Part shown: one piece after another, positions 20,394 through 31,963 of the stretch
Layout: every line of letters begins with the position of its first letter
Position numbering within the stretch: the first letter of the stretch is position 1
Assembly (NCBI RefSeq): GCF_021608225.1
Contig: NZ_JAKIJS010000002.1
Span: 1 to 64,000 of the forward strand
Length of the DNA: 64,000 nucleotides
Direction of reading: 5' to 3'
DNA from: Pseudalkalibacillus berkeleyi
Lineage (GTDB): Bacteria > Bacillota > Bacilli > Bacillales > Fictibacillaceae
The notes under the pieces: generated by a model
The model's input: only the letters and a program-made list of their open reading frames with translations
What the model was told of the DNA's origin: nothing
Databases searched by the model: none
Program-made: the position numbers and the translations under genes

Positions 20394-22628
20394 TTGCAAC
20401 AAATCGTTGAAAGATTGCTCTCTGGCTTGAATCCTGAGCAGAAACGAGCAGTCAAACATACAGAAGGACCGTTATTGATTATGGCGGGTGCGGGTAGTGG
20501 AAAGACACGCGTGTTGACGCACCGTATTGCATACTTACTAATCGAAAAAGGTGTTGCACCTTGGAATATCCTCGCGCTTACGTTTACGAACAAGGCGGCA
20601 CGTGAAATGCAATCAAGGGTAGCAACAATCACAGGACCTGCTGCAGACAACATTTGGATGTCTACGTTCCACTCGATGTGCGTACGAATTTTACGAAGAG
20701 ATTCCGACCGAATCGGCATCAACAGGAACTTCACGATCTTAGATTCGACAGATCAGCTATCGGTCATTAAAAAAGCATTGAAGGACATGAACCTTGATTC
20801 GAAAAAATTCGATGCGAGAAGCATCCTTGGAACGATTAGTTCAGCAAAGAACGAACTCAAAACCGCTTCAGATTTTCAAAAAGTCGCATCCGGCATGTTT
20901 GAAGAGGTTGCAGCGGATGTGTACGAAGAGTATGAAAAGCAGCTTAGGAAGAACCACGCGCTTGATTTTGATGACTTGATCATGTCTACGATCAAGCTTT
21001 TTCAACGTGTTCCTGAGGTGCTCGAATTTTATCAACGAAAATTTCAGTATATCCATGTCGATGAGTATCAAGATACGAACCGTGCACAATATATACTCGT
21101 AAACTTGCTAGCGGACAAGTCTCGCAACTTGTGTGTCGTCGGTGACTCGGATCAGTCGATTTATAAATGGCGTGGAGCTGACATCAGCAACATTCTTTCG
21201 TTTGAAGAAGACTATAACGATGCACAAGTGATTTTACTAGAGCAAAATTACCGTTCGACCAAGCGGATTCTCCAAGCGGCGAATGAAGTCATTCAAAATA
21301 ACACAGGCCGTAAAGCGAAGAATCTTTGGACAGACAATACAGAAGGTAAGAATATCCATTACTATCAAGGGGATAGTGAACATACGGAGAGTTATTTCGT
21401 CGTCGGTAAGATAAAGGAAATGCTGCAAGAGGGTCGAAAGCCTTCAGAAATGGCGATTCTCTACCGCACGAATGCGATGTCCCGTGTCATGGAGGAAGCG
21501 CTTGTCAAATCGAACATCACCTATAACATTGTCGGGGGCACGAAGTTCTACGACAGGAAAGAAATTAAGGACATTCTTGCTTATTTACGCCTTATTTCGA
21601 ATCCAGATGATGACATCAGTCTAGCTCGGATCATTAACGTACCGAGGCGTGGGATCGGTTCAACGACACTTGATAAAATCGGTCAATATGCAGCGATGCA
21701 TGACTTGTCGATCATCCAAGCATTAGGTGAAGTCGAGCAAATGGGCTTGAGCGCTCGTTTCGTTTCGCGATTAGCTGAATTCCGCGATCAAGTCGTCAAT
21801 TGGTCCAGAATGCAGGAATACTTGTCTGTTACAGAATTAACGGAAGAAGTATTGGAGAAAACAGGCTATAAGGATGAGTTGAAAAAGGAAAAATCAATCG
21901 AGTCTCAGAGCCGTCTCGAGAACTTAGATGAATTCCTTTCCGTAACTCAAGAATTTGAAAAACAAAATGAGGATAAAAGCTTAGTCTCATTCTTAACCGA
22001 CCTCGCTTTAGTTGCGGACATCGATAAAATGGATGACGATCAAGAAGAACAGAAGAAAGATGGCGTTGTATTAATGACGCTACACTCTGCTAAGGGACTT
22101 GAGTTCCCGATCGTTTTCTTAATGGGCCTTGAAGAAGGCATCTTCCCGCATAGTCGATCTCTGTTTGAAGAGGATGAAATGGAAGAGGAGCGCAGACTCG
22201 CTTACGTCGGCATTACCCGAGCGGAACAAGAGCTTTACTTAACGAATGCGAAAATGCGTACGCTATATGGTAAAACGACGATGAATGCACCGTCCCGTTT
22301 TATTAACGAAATTCCGGGAGATTTAATCGAATCCTTGAACGAAGAGGAGAAACAAGACACACTGCCGTGGATGCAGACGTCTAGTCGCTCGTCAGGTTCA
22401 CCTCAGATGGGGGCACCACGTCGTTCACACAGAAAGACGCCAGCGAGATCAAGTAGCAGCTCACTGGATTGGAATGTGGGAGATAAAGCGAAGCATGGTA
22501 AATGGGGTGTCGGTACTGTTGTCAGCACCAAGGGTGAAGGTGACTCACTCGAACTCGATATCGCATTCCCACAACCAACAGGCATCAAAAGATTGCTAGC
22601 GAAATTCGCACCGATTGAAAAAGGTTAA
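20394..22628 (+). CDS. pcrA: ATP-dependent DNA helicase PcrA
   Basis: 744 aa UvrD/PcrA superfamily 1A helicase, 3'-5', for repair and removal of RecA or stalled RNA polymerase. Walker A is AGAGSGKT (Lys37); also [13 protein letters not shown] (motif II), [14 protein letters not shown] (III), EQNYRST (IV), [10 protein letters not shown] (V) and VGITRAEQ (VI). The C-terminal Tudor-like RNA-polymerase-binding segment [19 protein letters not shown] is present. TTG 20394 gives the family N-terminus with GGTGGTG upstream; GTG 20382 is less likely. Confidence 0.96.
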   Translation: MQQIVERLLSGLNPEQKRAVKHTEGPLLIMAGAGSGKTRVLTHRIAYLLIEKGVAPWNILALTFTNKAAREMQSRVATITGPAADNIWMSTFHSMCVRILRRDSDRIGINRNFTILDSTDQLSVIKKALKDMNLDSKKFDARSILGTISSAKNELKTASDFQKVASGMFEEVAADVYEEYEKQLRKNHALDFDDLIMSTIKLFQRVPEVLEFYQRKFQYIHVDEYQDTNRAQYILVNLLADKSRNLCVVGDSDQSIYKWRGADISNILSFEEDYNDAQVILLEQNYRSTKRILQAANEVIQNNTGRKAKNLWTDNTEGKNIHYYQGDSEHTESYFVVGKIKEMLQEGRKPSEMAILYRTNAMSRVMEEALVKSNITYNIVGGTKFYDRKEIKDILAYLRLISNPDDDISLARIINVPRRGIGSTTLDKIGQYAAMHDLSIIQALGEVEQMGLSARFVSRLAEFRDQVVNWSRMQEYLSVTELTEEVLEKTGYKDELKKEKSIESQSRLENLDEFLSVTQEFEKQNEDKSLVSFLTDLALVADIDKMDDDQEEQKKDGVVLMTLHSAKGLEFPIVFLMGLEEGIFPHSRSLFEEDEMEEERRLAYVGITRAEQELYLTNAKMRTLYGKTTMNAPSRFINEIPGDLIESLNEEEKQDTLPWMQTSSRSSGSPQMGAPRRSHRKTPARSSSSSLDWNVGDKAKHGKWGVGTVVSTKGEGDSLELDIAFPQPTGIKRLLAKFAPIEKG

Positions 22629-22630
22629 TG

Positions 22631-22785
22631 GATGTAATGTTGATTTCTGTGAAATTCACTCCCTTCCCGCGGGCGAACCGCGAGCCACCTCGCTCATTGT
22701 GTCGTTCGAATAGTTTTGTTCGCTGAGGGGTCTCGCCTGGTCCGCTGTTCCCGCAGGACAAGGAAGGCTTTGGCAACATTACATC
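22631..22785. repeat. MITE-like palindromic element, 12-bp terminal inverted repeats
   Basis: GATGTAATGTTG (22631-22642) and CAACATTACATC (22774-22785) are perfect inverted repeats. They enclose a GC-richer imperfect hairpin: CCCTTCCCGCGGG, CGAGCCACCTCG, GAGGGGTCTCG, and CCCGCAGGACAAGGAAG. This CGCGGG...CCCGCAGG style is, from memory, a widespread intergenic repeat in Bacillaceae genomes. It begins 2 nt after the pcrA stop and could also end that transcript. Confidence 0.7.
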
Positions 22786-22873
22786 GCACGAAGAAAATAC
22801 GAATTTCATTTTCAAGGAGTGTCGTGAATTTCGCCTGGAAATCAACGTGAATATTGCTTATTTGAATTAAGAC

Positions 22874-22895
22874 ACTACCACTTCACCAACAAGTG
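22874..22895. other. perfect stem-loop upstream of ligA
   Basis: TACCACTT-caccaac-AAGTGGTA, without a T run, about 28 nt before the ligA start. Role unknown. Confidence 0.5.
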
Positions 22896-22908
22896 GTATC
22901 AGGTATAG

Positions 22909-24930
<2,022 letters not shown>

Positions 24931-24949
24931 GGAGTGTGCAGTTGAGGGG

Positions 24950-26146
24950 ATGTATAAAAAGCTGTTTGTTATTTTTGGTGCCTCTTTAATCCTATTGTCT
25001 GGCTGTCTTCCGTTCGACAACCTTAAGAAAGACCCTGTCGTGGAAGAGAAGGATAACGATAATGAAAAAGCGATACCACTTCAAAATATTAATACGACTG
25101 ATGACAACTACTATAAATCTTTGAAAAACTATGAGCCAGGTGCCGCACGTGGTGAAATTAGTTATGGTGTAGATAACCGAATTGACGTCGACGAGATGGA
25201 AACCGGTTTAATGCGCCTTTCAAAGGATACGTTCGCAATTGACGACTACTACTTTCAAGAAGGCCAGTATTTGACGAAGGATACGATCCGCAATTGGTTG
25301 AAGCGTTCTAGTCAAAAAGCTGACAAAGCGAAAGGTGGATTTATTCAAAAAGGTTTGAATCCAGGCATAGACGAAGAAGCGTATGAAAAGGGAAGCGTTG
25401 ACGACAAGAAGGAAATGTTGAACAATGACCCGAAAATTCTTTCGTACGTGCTAGAGCAAAATTACCTGAAAGACAGTGGGAAAGATAGCGTAGAACTAGG
25501 TGGAATCTCTGTTGCACTTGCGTTCAATTCAAAATACTATTACAAAGTGATTGATGAAAAAGGTAGGATTCACCCTGGCGAAAAGAAGTTAGACGCTAAA
25601 GACGTGAAGAAGTACGCTTCTAAAGCAGGGCAAGAGGTCGTCAATCGGTTACGGCAACACCCGGAGCTTCAAGATGTACCGATCGTGATCGGATTATTTT
25701 ACGAAGAGGAGCACGGGGCTGTTGTACCTGGAAACTATTTCGGTAAAGCTGTCGTCAAACCAGGATCAACAAATGTGAACTGGGAAGACGTCAATGAGAA
25801 ATATTATTTCTTCCCGTCTGCTAAAGCAGAGGAAGACCACCGTGAAGACTTTAATAAGTTCGTTCAGTTCGAAGGAAAGATCAAGGAATACTTCCCGAAC
25901 TATATCGGCGTGATCGGTAAGGCGCTATACAGAAATGATCAAATTTCGAAGCTAACGATCGAAATCCCGATGCAGTTTAAAGGAAAGTCCGAGGTCATTT
26001 CCTTTACCCAATATGTCAACTATCTCGTGAAGCAATACTTCCCAGATGAAGTTGTAGAAGTGAACATTAAATCTTCTCTTGATGAGCTTGAAAGCTTGAT
26101 CGTGACTGATCCAACGAAGGATGACTCGATTGTTCATATCTATTAA
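24950..26146 (+). CDS. camS: CamS family sex-pheromone-like lipoprotein (YerH)
   Basis: 398 aa. Lipoprotein signal MYKKLFVIFGASLILLSGC (Cys19 lipidated). The mature part matches the CamS family (NYYKSLKNYEPGAARG, VDEMETGLMRLSKDTF, VPIVIGLFYEEEHGAVVPGNY). In enterococci and staphylococci the cleaved signal peptide of such lipoproteins can act as a conjugation pheromone; here that is not implied. 19 nt after ligA, so probably co-transcribed. Confidence 0.9.
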   Translation: MYKKLFVIFGASLILLSGCLPFDNLKKDPVVEEKDNDNEKAIPLQNINTTDDNYYKSLKNYEPGAARGEISYGVDNRIDVDEMETGLMRLSKDTFAIDDYYFQEGQYLTKDTIRNWLKRSSQKADKAKGGFIQKGLNPGIDEEAYEKGSVDDKKEMLNNDPKILSYVLEQNYLKDSGKDSVELGGISVALAFNSKYYYKVIDEKGRIHPGEKKLDAKDVKKYASKAGQEVVNRLRQHPELQDVPIVIGLFYEEEHGAVVPGNYFGKAVVKPGSTNVNWEDVNEKYYFFPSAKAEEDHREDFNKFVQFEGKIKEYFPNYIGVIGKALYRNDQISKLTIEIPMQFKGKSEVISFTQYVNYLVKQYFPDEVVEVNIKSSLDELESLIVTDPTKDDSIVHIY

Positions 26147-26154
26147 TGTGGAAA

Positions 26155-26197
26155 ACGCTTTGAACAGCATGATTCAGCTGCTTCAAAGGGTTTTTCT
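26155..26197 (+). terminator. camS terminator
   Basis: CTTTGAACAGC and GCTGCTTCAAAG form a stem, followed by GGGTTTTTC and more T. Confidence 0.75.
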
Positions 26198-26221
26198 TTT
26201 TTGAAAGAAAGGAGTGTGTTT

Positions 26222-26506
26222 CTACTGCTCTTTCTTTTTATAGAGGATGATGGAAAGCAGGATGATGATGCCGATCACTGTGGCGATGACGCCTATGTAA
26301 GTCCATGCGATTGCAAACATACCACTTCCTATGGGAAAGGCGAATTTGAAAAAGACAGCAGTGACGATGGCTTCTTCTATTAAGAAGGTACTGCAGACCA
26401 ACCAAACGGATACGTCCTCTTTTTTGATTACATATACGAGAGAAATGCCGAAAACAATCAAAAATGTGAGGATATACAACGAGATGAGGAGATCGATGTT
26501 GGCCAA
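26222..26506 (-). CDS. three-helix small membrane protein
   Basis: 94 aa, mostly hydrophobic with three to four predicted segments (LLISLYILTFLIVFGISLVYVI, VSVWLVCSTFLIEEAIVTAVFF, and AWTYIGVIATVIGIIILLSIIL) and a basic tail KKKEQ. AGGAGG lies 8 nt before a TTG start. I do not recognise the family. Convergent with camS, divergent from the P5C dehydrogenase gene. Confidence 0.7.
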   Translation of the reverse strand: MANIDLLISLYILTFLIVFGISLVYVIKKEDVSVWLVCSTFLIEEAIVTAVFFKFAFPIGSGMFAIAWTYIGVIATVIGIIILLSIILYKKKEQ

Positions 26507-26644
26507 TTTGTTTTCCTCCTAACAACTGATTTTTGTATAGGGTGTTTTCCCTATTTTTTCAGGATGTAAAAGTGCATTTAGGGTGGAAAAATGAAGCGGT
26601 GACAGTTGGTTACCCAATGAAATATTCTGACTATTGCTCAATGT

Positions 26645-26673
26645 TTGAAAGCGGAGATTTTATAGGTTAGAAT
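26645..26673 (+). promoter_or_regulatory. sigma-A promoter of P5C dehydrogenase gene
   Basis: TTGAAA (26645-26650), 17 nt, TAGAAT (26668-26673), about 70 nt before the ATG. Confidence 0.7.
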
Positions 26674-26693
26674 GAGGGTGTAATTGAAATGCA

Positions 26694-26707
26694 TGAATGC
26701 GTTTTCA
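26694..26707 (+). promoter_or_regulatory. candidate cre (CcpA) site
   Basis: TGAATGCGTTTTCA matches TGWAANCGNTNWCA in 13 of 14 positions. It lies about 15 nt downstream of the expected transcription start, a position where CcpA would block elongation or initiation. This fits catabolite repression of amino-acid breakdown. Confidence 0.6.
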
Positions 26708-26744
26708 ATACTACTCTATTGGGAAATTGGAGGGGTTCATACTT

Positions 26745-28295
26745 ATGGTAGTACCTTACAAACACGAGCCATTTACCGATTTTTCCGTTAAGGAAAATCG
26801 TGAAGCTTTTGAAGAAGCTTTGAAAAAAGTCGAGAAAGAACTATTAGGTAAAGACTATGACCTAATCATCAATGGAGAATATGTCTCTACGGATGATAAG
26901 ATTGTTTCATACAATCCAGCGAATAAAGAAGAGGTCATCGGTCGTGTTTCTAAAGCGAACCAAGAGCTCGCTGAAAAAGCGATGCAATCTGCGGACAAAG
27001 CTTTTGAAACTTGGCGCAAGGTAGACCCTGAGGAGCGCGCGAACGTATTATTCCGTGCTGCTGCAGAAATTCGTCGCCGTAAGCATGAATTCTCTGCTTT
27101 GTTAGTAAAAGAAGCAGGTAAGCCGTGGAAGGAAGCAGATGCTGATACAGCTGAAGCGATAGACTTCCTCGAGTATTATGGACGTCAAATGCTCGAAATT
27201 AAAGACGGTAAACAGATCCAAAGTCGTCCGATCGAACACAACCAATACAAGTACATTCCATTAGGAGTCGGTATTACGATTTCTCCTTGGAACTTCCCAT
27301 TTGCGATCATGGCTGGGACAACTGTTGCACCAATCGTAACGGGTAACACGGTCATCCTTAAGCCAGCAAGTGCAACTCCAGTAGTTGCTGCTTGGTTTGC
27401 AGATGTTATGTTGAAAGCTGGAACGCCAGCAGGTGTATTAAATTACTTGCCAGGTAGCGGTTCAGAAGTGGGAGACTATCTTGTTGATCACCCTAGAACT
27501 CGTTTCATCAGCTTCACAGGATCTCGCGATGTCGGTACACGTATCTGGGAACGCGCTGCAAAAATTCAAGATGGCCAGAAGTGGTTGAAGCGTGTCATCG
27601 TTGAAATGGGCGGAAAAGACACTGTATGTGTTGACGCTGATGCTGACCTTGATTTAGCTGCACAATCCATCGTATACTCAGCATTCGGATTTGCTGGACA
27701 GAAGTGTTCTGCTGGTTCACGTGCTGTCGTTCACCAAGACATTTATGACGAAGTTCTTGATCGTGCTGTTAAGCTTACGAACGAACTTGTTACAGGTGAA
27801 ACGAAAGACGCTGACGTTTACATGGGACCAGTTATTGATAAAGGTGCTTATGACAAGATCATGGACTATATTGAAATTGGAAAAGAAGAAGGCCGTCTGA
27901 TGGCTGGTGGTGAAGGTGATGACTCTAAAGGTTACTTCATCAAGCCAACAATCTTTGCTGATCTAGATCCGAAAGCTCGTTTAATGCAAGAAGAAATCTT
28001 CGGACCAGTTGTTGCATTCAGTAAAGCACGTGACTTCGATCACATGCTTGAAATTGCAAACAACACTGAATACGGTTTGACTGGTGCACTTCTTACAAAC
28101 GACCGAGATAAGATCAAGCGTGCGAAGGAAGATTTCCATGTCGGAAACCTTTACTTCAACCGTGGATGTACAGGTGCAATCGTTGGATACCAACCATTTG
28201 GTGGATTCAACATGTCCGGAACAGACTCTAAAGCTGGTGGACCTGACTACCTCGTACAACACATGCAACCAAAGACAACATCAGAAGGATTGTAA
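26745..28295 (+). CDS. pruA: L-glutamate gamma-semialdehyde (P5C) dehydrogenase
   Basis: 516 aa aldehyde dehydrogenase of the RocA/PutC type, oxidising glutamate semialdehyde to glutamate in proline and arginine breakdown. [30 protein letters not shown], the catalytic Glu in IVEMGGKD and catalytic Cys in [10 protein letters not shown] are present; GPVVAFSKA and [15 protein letters not shown] follow. I chose ATG 26745 behind GGAGGGG. No proline dehydrogenase gene is adjacent; a proline symporter gene is 1.4 kb downstream. Confidence 0.95.
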   Translation: MVVPYKHEPFTDFSVKENREAFEEALKKVEKELLGKDYDLIINGEYVSTDDKIVSYNPANKEEVIGRVSKANQELAEKAMQSADKAFETWRKVDPEERANVLFRAAAEIRRRKHEFSALLVKEAGKPWKEADADTAEAIDFLEYYGRQMLEIKDGKQIQSRPIEHNQYKYIPLGVGITISPWNFPFAIMAGTTVAPIVTGNTVILKPASATPVVAAWFADVMLKAGTPAGVLNYLPGSGSEVGDYLVDHPRTRFISFTGSRDVGTRIWERAAKIQDGQKWLKRVIVEMGGKDTVCVDADADLDLAAQSIVYSAFGFAGQKCSAGSRAVVHQDIYDEVLDRAVKLTNELVTGETKDADVYMGPVIDKGAYDKIMDYIEIGKEEGRLMAGGEGDDSKGYFIKPTIFADLDPKARLMQEEIFGPVVAFSKARDFDHMLEIANNTEYGLTGALLTNDRDKIKRAKEDFHVGNLYFNRGCTGAIVGYQPFGGFNMSGTDSKAGGPDYLVQHMQPKTTSEGL

Positions 28296-28320
28296 GAACG
28301 AATATAGAATCAATAAGGAG

Positions 28321-28347
28321 CTCCCTCACATTGTGAGGGAGTTTTTT
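28321..28347 (+). terminator. P5C dehydrogenase terminator
   Basis: CTCCCTCAC-att-GTGAGGGAG, then TTTTTT. Confidence 0.92.
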
Positions 28348-28389
28348 CATTATAGAAAGGTTTGGATGAGGGCTTGTTTGGGGTGATTT

Positions 28390-28479
28390 TCGAGATAAAT
28401 TCGATTTTTTCTAGATAATTTCGTATTTTTCTAGATAATCCTTAATTTCTCTAGATAATTTCAAAAAAGTCTAGATAAG
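28390..28479. repeat. 20-21-bp-period repeat array (CTAGATAA family)
   Basis: CGAGATAA at 28390 and CTAGATAA at 28410, 28430, 28451 and 28471 (spacing 20, 20, 21, 20) stand in T-rich context. Two more copies lie in the purC-purS gap. The array follows the terminator of the dehydrogenase gene. Confidence 0.85.
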
Positions 28480-28610
28480 TGAGCGGTTTGTGGTGAAGTG
28501 GCTTGGACAAAACGAGGAAAATGTAATTTTTCAACAGAATACAGAAGGTTTTTCCACCTCTTAACCGAATTTCAGTTGTTAAGCTGTAAAATTTAAGGGG
28601 GATGGGTTGG

Positions 28611-29081
28611 TTGTTTCAAAATTTTTTATTTATACATATTGTTGCGGGAATCATTTGTTTAATTACTGGATTCATTGCCGCAACAGCGCGTAAAAAGAGA
28701 GGGAAGCACACGATTGTCGGTGAGGTTTATCACGGATCATTCTTAATTGTTTTCATAACGGCATTAATTATGTCCATATGGAATTGGAGTGAAAGTGCAT
28801 ATTTGTTTTATATTGCATTGTTCTCATATGGACTAGCTTTACTAGGTTATCTTGCTCGTAAAATGAGATGGAAAAACTGGCTGAGAACACATATTGGCGG
28901 TATGCTCGGATCTTATATCGGAATCGTAACCGCGACATTAGTCGTGAACGTAGAAAAGATTCCAGTGCTTAACGAGCTTCCAGTCCTACTCTTTTGGTTC
29001 CTGCCAACCATCATTGGAACACCGATCATCTCGATGATCTCGAAAAAATATATTGGCAAGAAAAAAATGAAAGCAGCTTAA
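28611..29081 (+). CDS. DUF2306-like membrane protein
   Basis: 156 aa with four to five membrane segments (IHIVAGIICLITGFIAATA, IVFITALIMSIWNW, ALFSYGLALLGYLA, GSYIGIVTATLVV, LLFWFLPTIIGTPII). His near the N-terminus and the GKHTIVGEVYHGS segment recall DUF2306 proteins. The AAGGGGG site touches ATG 28602 with no spacing, so TTG 28611, 9 nt away, is the better start; ATG would add three residues. Function unknown. Confidence 0.7.
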   Translation: MFQNFLFIHIVAGIICLITGFIAATARKKRGKHTIVGEVYHGSFLIVFITALIMSIWNWSESAYLFYIALFSYGLALLGYLARKMRWKNWLRTHIGGMLGSYIGIVTATLVVNVEKIPVLNELPVLLFWFLPTIIGTPIISMISKKYIGKKKMKAA

Positions 29082-29092
29082 TACTTAACATG

Positions 29093-29119
29093 AAAAAACA
29101 CCGTAAGCCGGTGTTTTTT
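29093..29119 (+). terminator. terminator after DUF2306 gene
   Basis: AAAACACCG-taag-CCGGTGTTTTTT, a bidirectional-looking stem with T run. Confidence 0.88.
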
Positions 29120-29552
29120 CGATTCTATAGGAACGTTTCACAGTGCTTTTCCTACTACATTTATAGTGTTGTTTGAAGGTTTTATGGGTATATAAAACTA
29201 CAGCGGCTAATTTAGGCCTTTAGCACGTAATTTGCATAATATTTTTATACTGTTGGGTAAAATATAGGAGGTAAGACATGCTGTAAATATAACCCAATGG
29301 TAAAAAAATCCTTAAATTAATCTTCATAAATTTTTATGAATAGATATTATTATATTCCCGCGAAAAGGCTTTCATTTCCAATATTAATGAATAAATATAC
29401 AACTTACCTGTAATTTAATAATTATCACAATGTTCTAAACATTATATTGTGTTATCGTCATTAATGGTGGCAACAAGTGCGGAATATCGCGGAAGGCGAG
29501 TTTAATTTATTTTTGCATATTACGTGTATACAAAAAAACAGGAGGTGCTCTC
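29120..29552 (+). other. 430-nt AT-rich leader of the symporter genes
   Basis: No gene of normal size is visible. At 29268-29286 a strong AGGAGGT site stands 5 nt before ATG CTG TAA, a two-codon frame. The rest is AT-rich with several TATAAT-like strings but no convincing -35/-10 pair. In B. subtilis the symporter gene at this map position (opuE) has osmotically controlled promoters, so the region may hold such control. Confidence 0.4.
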
Positions 29553-29666
29553 ATGGAGGAATTTACTCTATCAACAGCAACATGGTTTTGGTTACTCGTA
29601 CCTATGCCATTAGTCGTCATACTATCAATCATTTCATATTTCGTAGAAACGAAGGGAGAGAATTAA
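29553..29666 (+). CDS. symporter small accessory protein
   Basis: 37 aa: a short acidic head MEEFTLST, one membrane segment (WFWLLVPMPLVVILSIISYFV) and a charged tail ETKGEN. It sits 3 nt before putP with its own AGGAGGTG site. This is the layout of the small accessory proteins that precede sodium:solute symporter genes. It probably assists folding or activity of the symporter; that is inference. Confidence 0.78.
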   Translation: MEEFTLSTATWFWLLVPMPLVVILSIISYFVETKGEN

Positions 29667-29669
29667 TAC

Positions 29670-31184
29670 ATGGGTATTGATACGCCTACTTTAATAACCT
29701 TTATTATTTATTTAGTCGTCATGCTTGGGATCGGTATTGTATCCTACCGTATGACTAGTAACTTATCTGATTATGTACTTGGTGGAAGAAGCTTAACGCC
29801 AGGAGTTGCAGCACTTAGTGCCGGAGCATCGGACATGAGTGGTTGGCTCTTACTCGGCTTGCCAGGGGCTGTTTATGCAGGTGGAATGAGCGCGGCTTGG
29901 ATCGGTATCGGTCTTTCTGTCGGTGCTTATCTGAACTGGCAATTCGTTGCGAAACGTCTTCGTACGTATACTGAAGTATCTAAGGATTCCATTACGATTC
30001 CGGATTACTTCGAAAATCGTTTCCGTGACAACTCAAAAGTATTACGTGTAATTTCAGCAATTGTTATTCTATTTTTCTTTACCGTATACACGGCTTCCGG
30101 ACTTGTAGGGGGAGCAAAGCTTTTCCAATCGTCATTTGATATGACGTATACATCTGCACTTTGGATTGGTGCAATTGTTATTATCTCTTACACATTCCTT
30201 GGTGGTTTCTTAGCAGTAAGCTGGACAGACTTTATTCAAGGAATCTTAATGTTCTTAGCATTAATCATCGTACCAATTGTTGCGATCAATAAGCTTGGTG
30301 GTTGGAATGAAACAATCAACCAAGTGGGAAGTATTGATCCAGCGTATGTTGATATTATGTCAGGAATGGGTGGTACAGCTGGGTTCTTCGCGATTGTATC
30401 CTCACTCGCATGGGGACTTGGTTACTTTGGACAACCACACATTCTAACTCGCTTTATGGCAGTAAGATCACCAGATGATATTCCGAAAGCTCGCCTAATC
30501 GGTATGGGTTGGATGGTTGTTTCTCTATTCGGAGCAATCTTCACTGGTCTTGCAGGTATCGCGTATTTCGCTGATAACCCACTAGAAGGTGCAGCATCAG
30601 AAACAGTATTCATCTTGTTCACGCAAGTACTCTTTGACCCATGGGTAGCAGGTATCCTACTTGCAGCAATCCTAGCGGCAATCATGAGTACAGTCGACTC
30701 TCAGCTACTTGTATCTTCAAGTGCTCTTGCAGAAGACTTTTACAAAGCGATCTTAAGAAAGAACGCTAGCGAAAAGGAACTTGTATGGATTGGTCGTTTC
30801 GCAGTACTAGGAATTGCACTAATCGCACTACTCATCGCATCTGATGCAGATAGTAAAGTTCTAACGCTTGTAAGTTACGCTTGGGCTGGATTCGGTGCCG
30901 CATTCGGACCTGTTGTCATCTTGTCACTGTTCTGGAAGCGTATGACACGTAACGGTGCACTAGCTGGTATCATCGTTGGTGCTGTAACGGTTGTTCTTTG
31001 GAAGGTACTATCCACTCCACCAGAAGGAGCTGAACAATCGGCTGCAGTCATTCCATTCAGCCTTTACGAAATCGTACCAGGATTTATCCTAGCGACGATT
31101 GCAATTATCGTTGTAAGTATGATGGGTAATGGACCTAAAGACGCAGTTGAAACAGAATTTGATGAAGTAAATGACGAAATCTAA
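29670..31184 (+). CDS. putP: sodium/proline symporter (PutP/OpuE type)
   Basis: 504 aa SSS-family transporter with about 13 membrane segments. It starts directly with TM1 (LITFIIYLVVMLGIGIVSYRM) and has the family motif GGRSLTPGVAALSAGASDMSGWLLLGLPG, the DSITIPDYFENRF loop and the Na+-site region AILAAIMSTVDSQLLVSSSALAEDFY. It lies between camS and gatC, the place of opuE in B. subtilis, so uptake of proline for osmoprotection is as likely as for catabolism. GGGAGAG precedes the ATG. Confidence 0.93.
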   Translation: MGIDTPTLITFIIYLVVMLGIGIVSYRMTSNLSDYVLGGRSLTPGVAALSAGASDMSGWLLLGLPGAVYAGGMSAAWIGIGLSVGAYLNWQFVAKRLRTYTEVSKDSITIPDYFENRFRDNSKVLRVISAIVILFFFTVYTASGLVGGAKLFQSSFDMTYTSALWIGAIVIISYTFLGGFLAVSWTDFIQGILMFLALIIVPIVAINKLGGWNETINQVGSIDPAYVDIMSGMGGTAGFFAIVSSLAWGLGYFGQPHILTRFMAVRSPDDIPKARLIGMGWMVVSLFGAIFTGLAGIAYFADNPLEGAASETVFILFTQVLFDPWVAGILLAAILAAIMSTVDSQLLVSSSALAEDFYKAILRKNASEKELVWIGRFAVLGIALIALLIASDADSKVLTLVSYAWAGFGAAFGPVVILSLFWKRMTRNGALAGIIVGAVTVVLWKVLSTPPEGAEQSAAVIPFSLYEIVPGFILATIAIIVVSMMGNGPKDAVETEFDEVNDEI

Positions 31185-31199
31185 ATATTAGTACATGAA

Positions 31200-31229
31200 G
31201 GACTGGCTGGTTATAGCCGGTCCTTTTTT
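31200..31229 (+). terminator. putP terminator
   Basis: GGACTGGCT-ggttat-AGCCGGTCC followed by six T. Confidence 0.9.
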
Positions 31230-31294
31230 ACGTTGAAAAATTTGAATCATTTTAATGGGCAGTTCGTAGAAAGAAATATGGGGGGTGAAGCATT

Positions 31295-31915
31295 TTGGAT
31301 AATACAATCTTTAACAAAGCACTTTTGACAATCTGGACCAGCCCGCGTAAAACAATTCGCACAATCTTAGATAGTGGAGACGATAAATATACGTTGATAC
31401 TCGTTTCAATAGCGGGAATTATGAACGCACTTAACCGGGCTTCCGGAAGTAATATGGGTGAAGATATGTCTATATGGGCTATCATCTTGTTGGCACTCTT
31501 TTTTGGACCACTATCCGGCATCATCTCGTTGTACATAGGTACCTTGTTAATTAGCTGGACAGGTAAATGGATTGGCGGAGTCGGTGATCATTCCGAAATC
31601 AAAGTTGCGTACGCTTGGTCAAACGTTCCGGCTATTATTAGTGTAATTCTCTGGATTCCACAACTGATCTTTTTTGGTGATGATATGTTCACAGCGAATA
31701 TGGAGAAAGTCGAAAGCAATCTTGGATTCACGATCCTCTTTTTCGCTATAAGTGCGATAGAGGCTGTCTTGTTAGTATGGGGAATTATTATACTTATCAA
31801 GAGCATTGCAGAAGCACAGCAATTTTCGTCATGGAGAGCGATTGGGAATCTACTGTTAAGTGTGCTAATTGTCGTCGTGCCGATTCTACTTATTGTCTTA
31901 ATAGCTAATGGCTAA
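31295..31915 (+). CDS. YIP1-family membrane protein
   Basis: 206 aa with five hydrophobic segments (TLILVSIAGIMNAL, WAIILLALFFGPLSGIISLYIGTLLI, AYAWSNVPAIISVILWI, FTILFFAISAIEAVLLVWGIIIL, GNLLLSVLIVVVPILLIVLI). The N-terminal TSPRKTIRTIL motif and the YAWSNVP segment are those of the bacterial YIP1 domain. TTG start behind GGGGGTGAAG. Monocistronic. Role unknown. Confidence 0.82.
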   Translation: MDNTIFNKALLTIWTSPRKTIRTILDSGDDKYTLILVSIAGIMNALNRASGSNMGEDMSIWAIILLALFFGPLSGIISLYIGTLLISWTGKWIGGVGDHSEIKVAYAWSNVPAIISVILWIPQLIFFGDDMFTANMEKVESNLGFTILFFAISAIEAVLLVWGIIILIKSIAEAQQFSSWRAIGNLLLSVLIVVVPILLIVLIANG

Positions 31916-31924
31916 AATGATGAA

Positions 31925-31957
31925 AGGACCTGACGTTCAAGTCAGGTCCTTTTTTTC
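31925..31957. terminator. bidirectional terminator between YIP1 gene and DMT exporter gene
   Basis: AGGACCTGAC-gttcaa-GTCAGGTCCT with T run on + and A run on the other side; the two genes converge here. Confidence 0.88.
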
Positions 31958-31963
31958 ACGTTG

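Noticed and set aside
29172-29200. sigma-B promoter before the symporter genes (GGGTAT at about 29187)
   Set aside because: GGGTAT is present but no GTTTAA-like -35 stands at 12-15 nt; the best match (GTTTGA) is only 9 nt away.
29361-29382. cre site in the symporter leader (ATGAAAGCCTTTTCG on the minus strand)
   Set aside because: The central CG is CC and the end is off consensus; two key positions fail.
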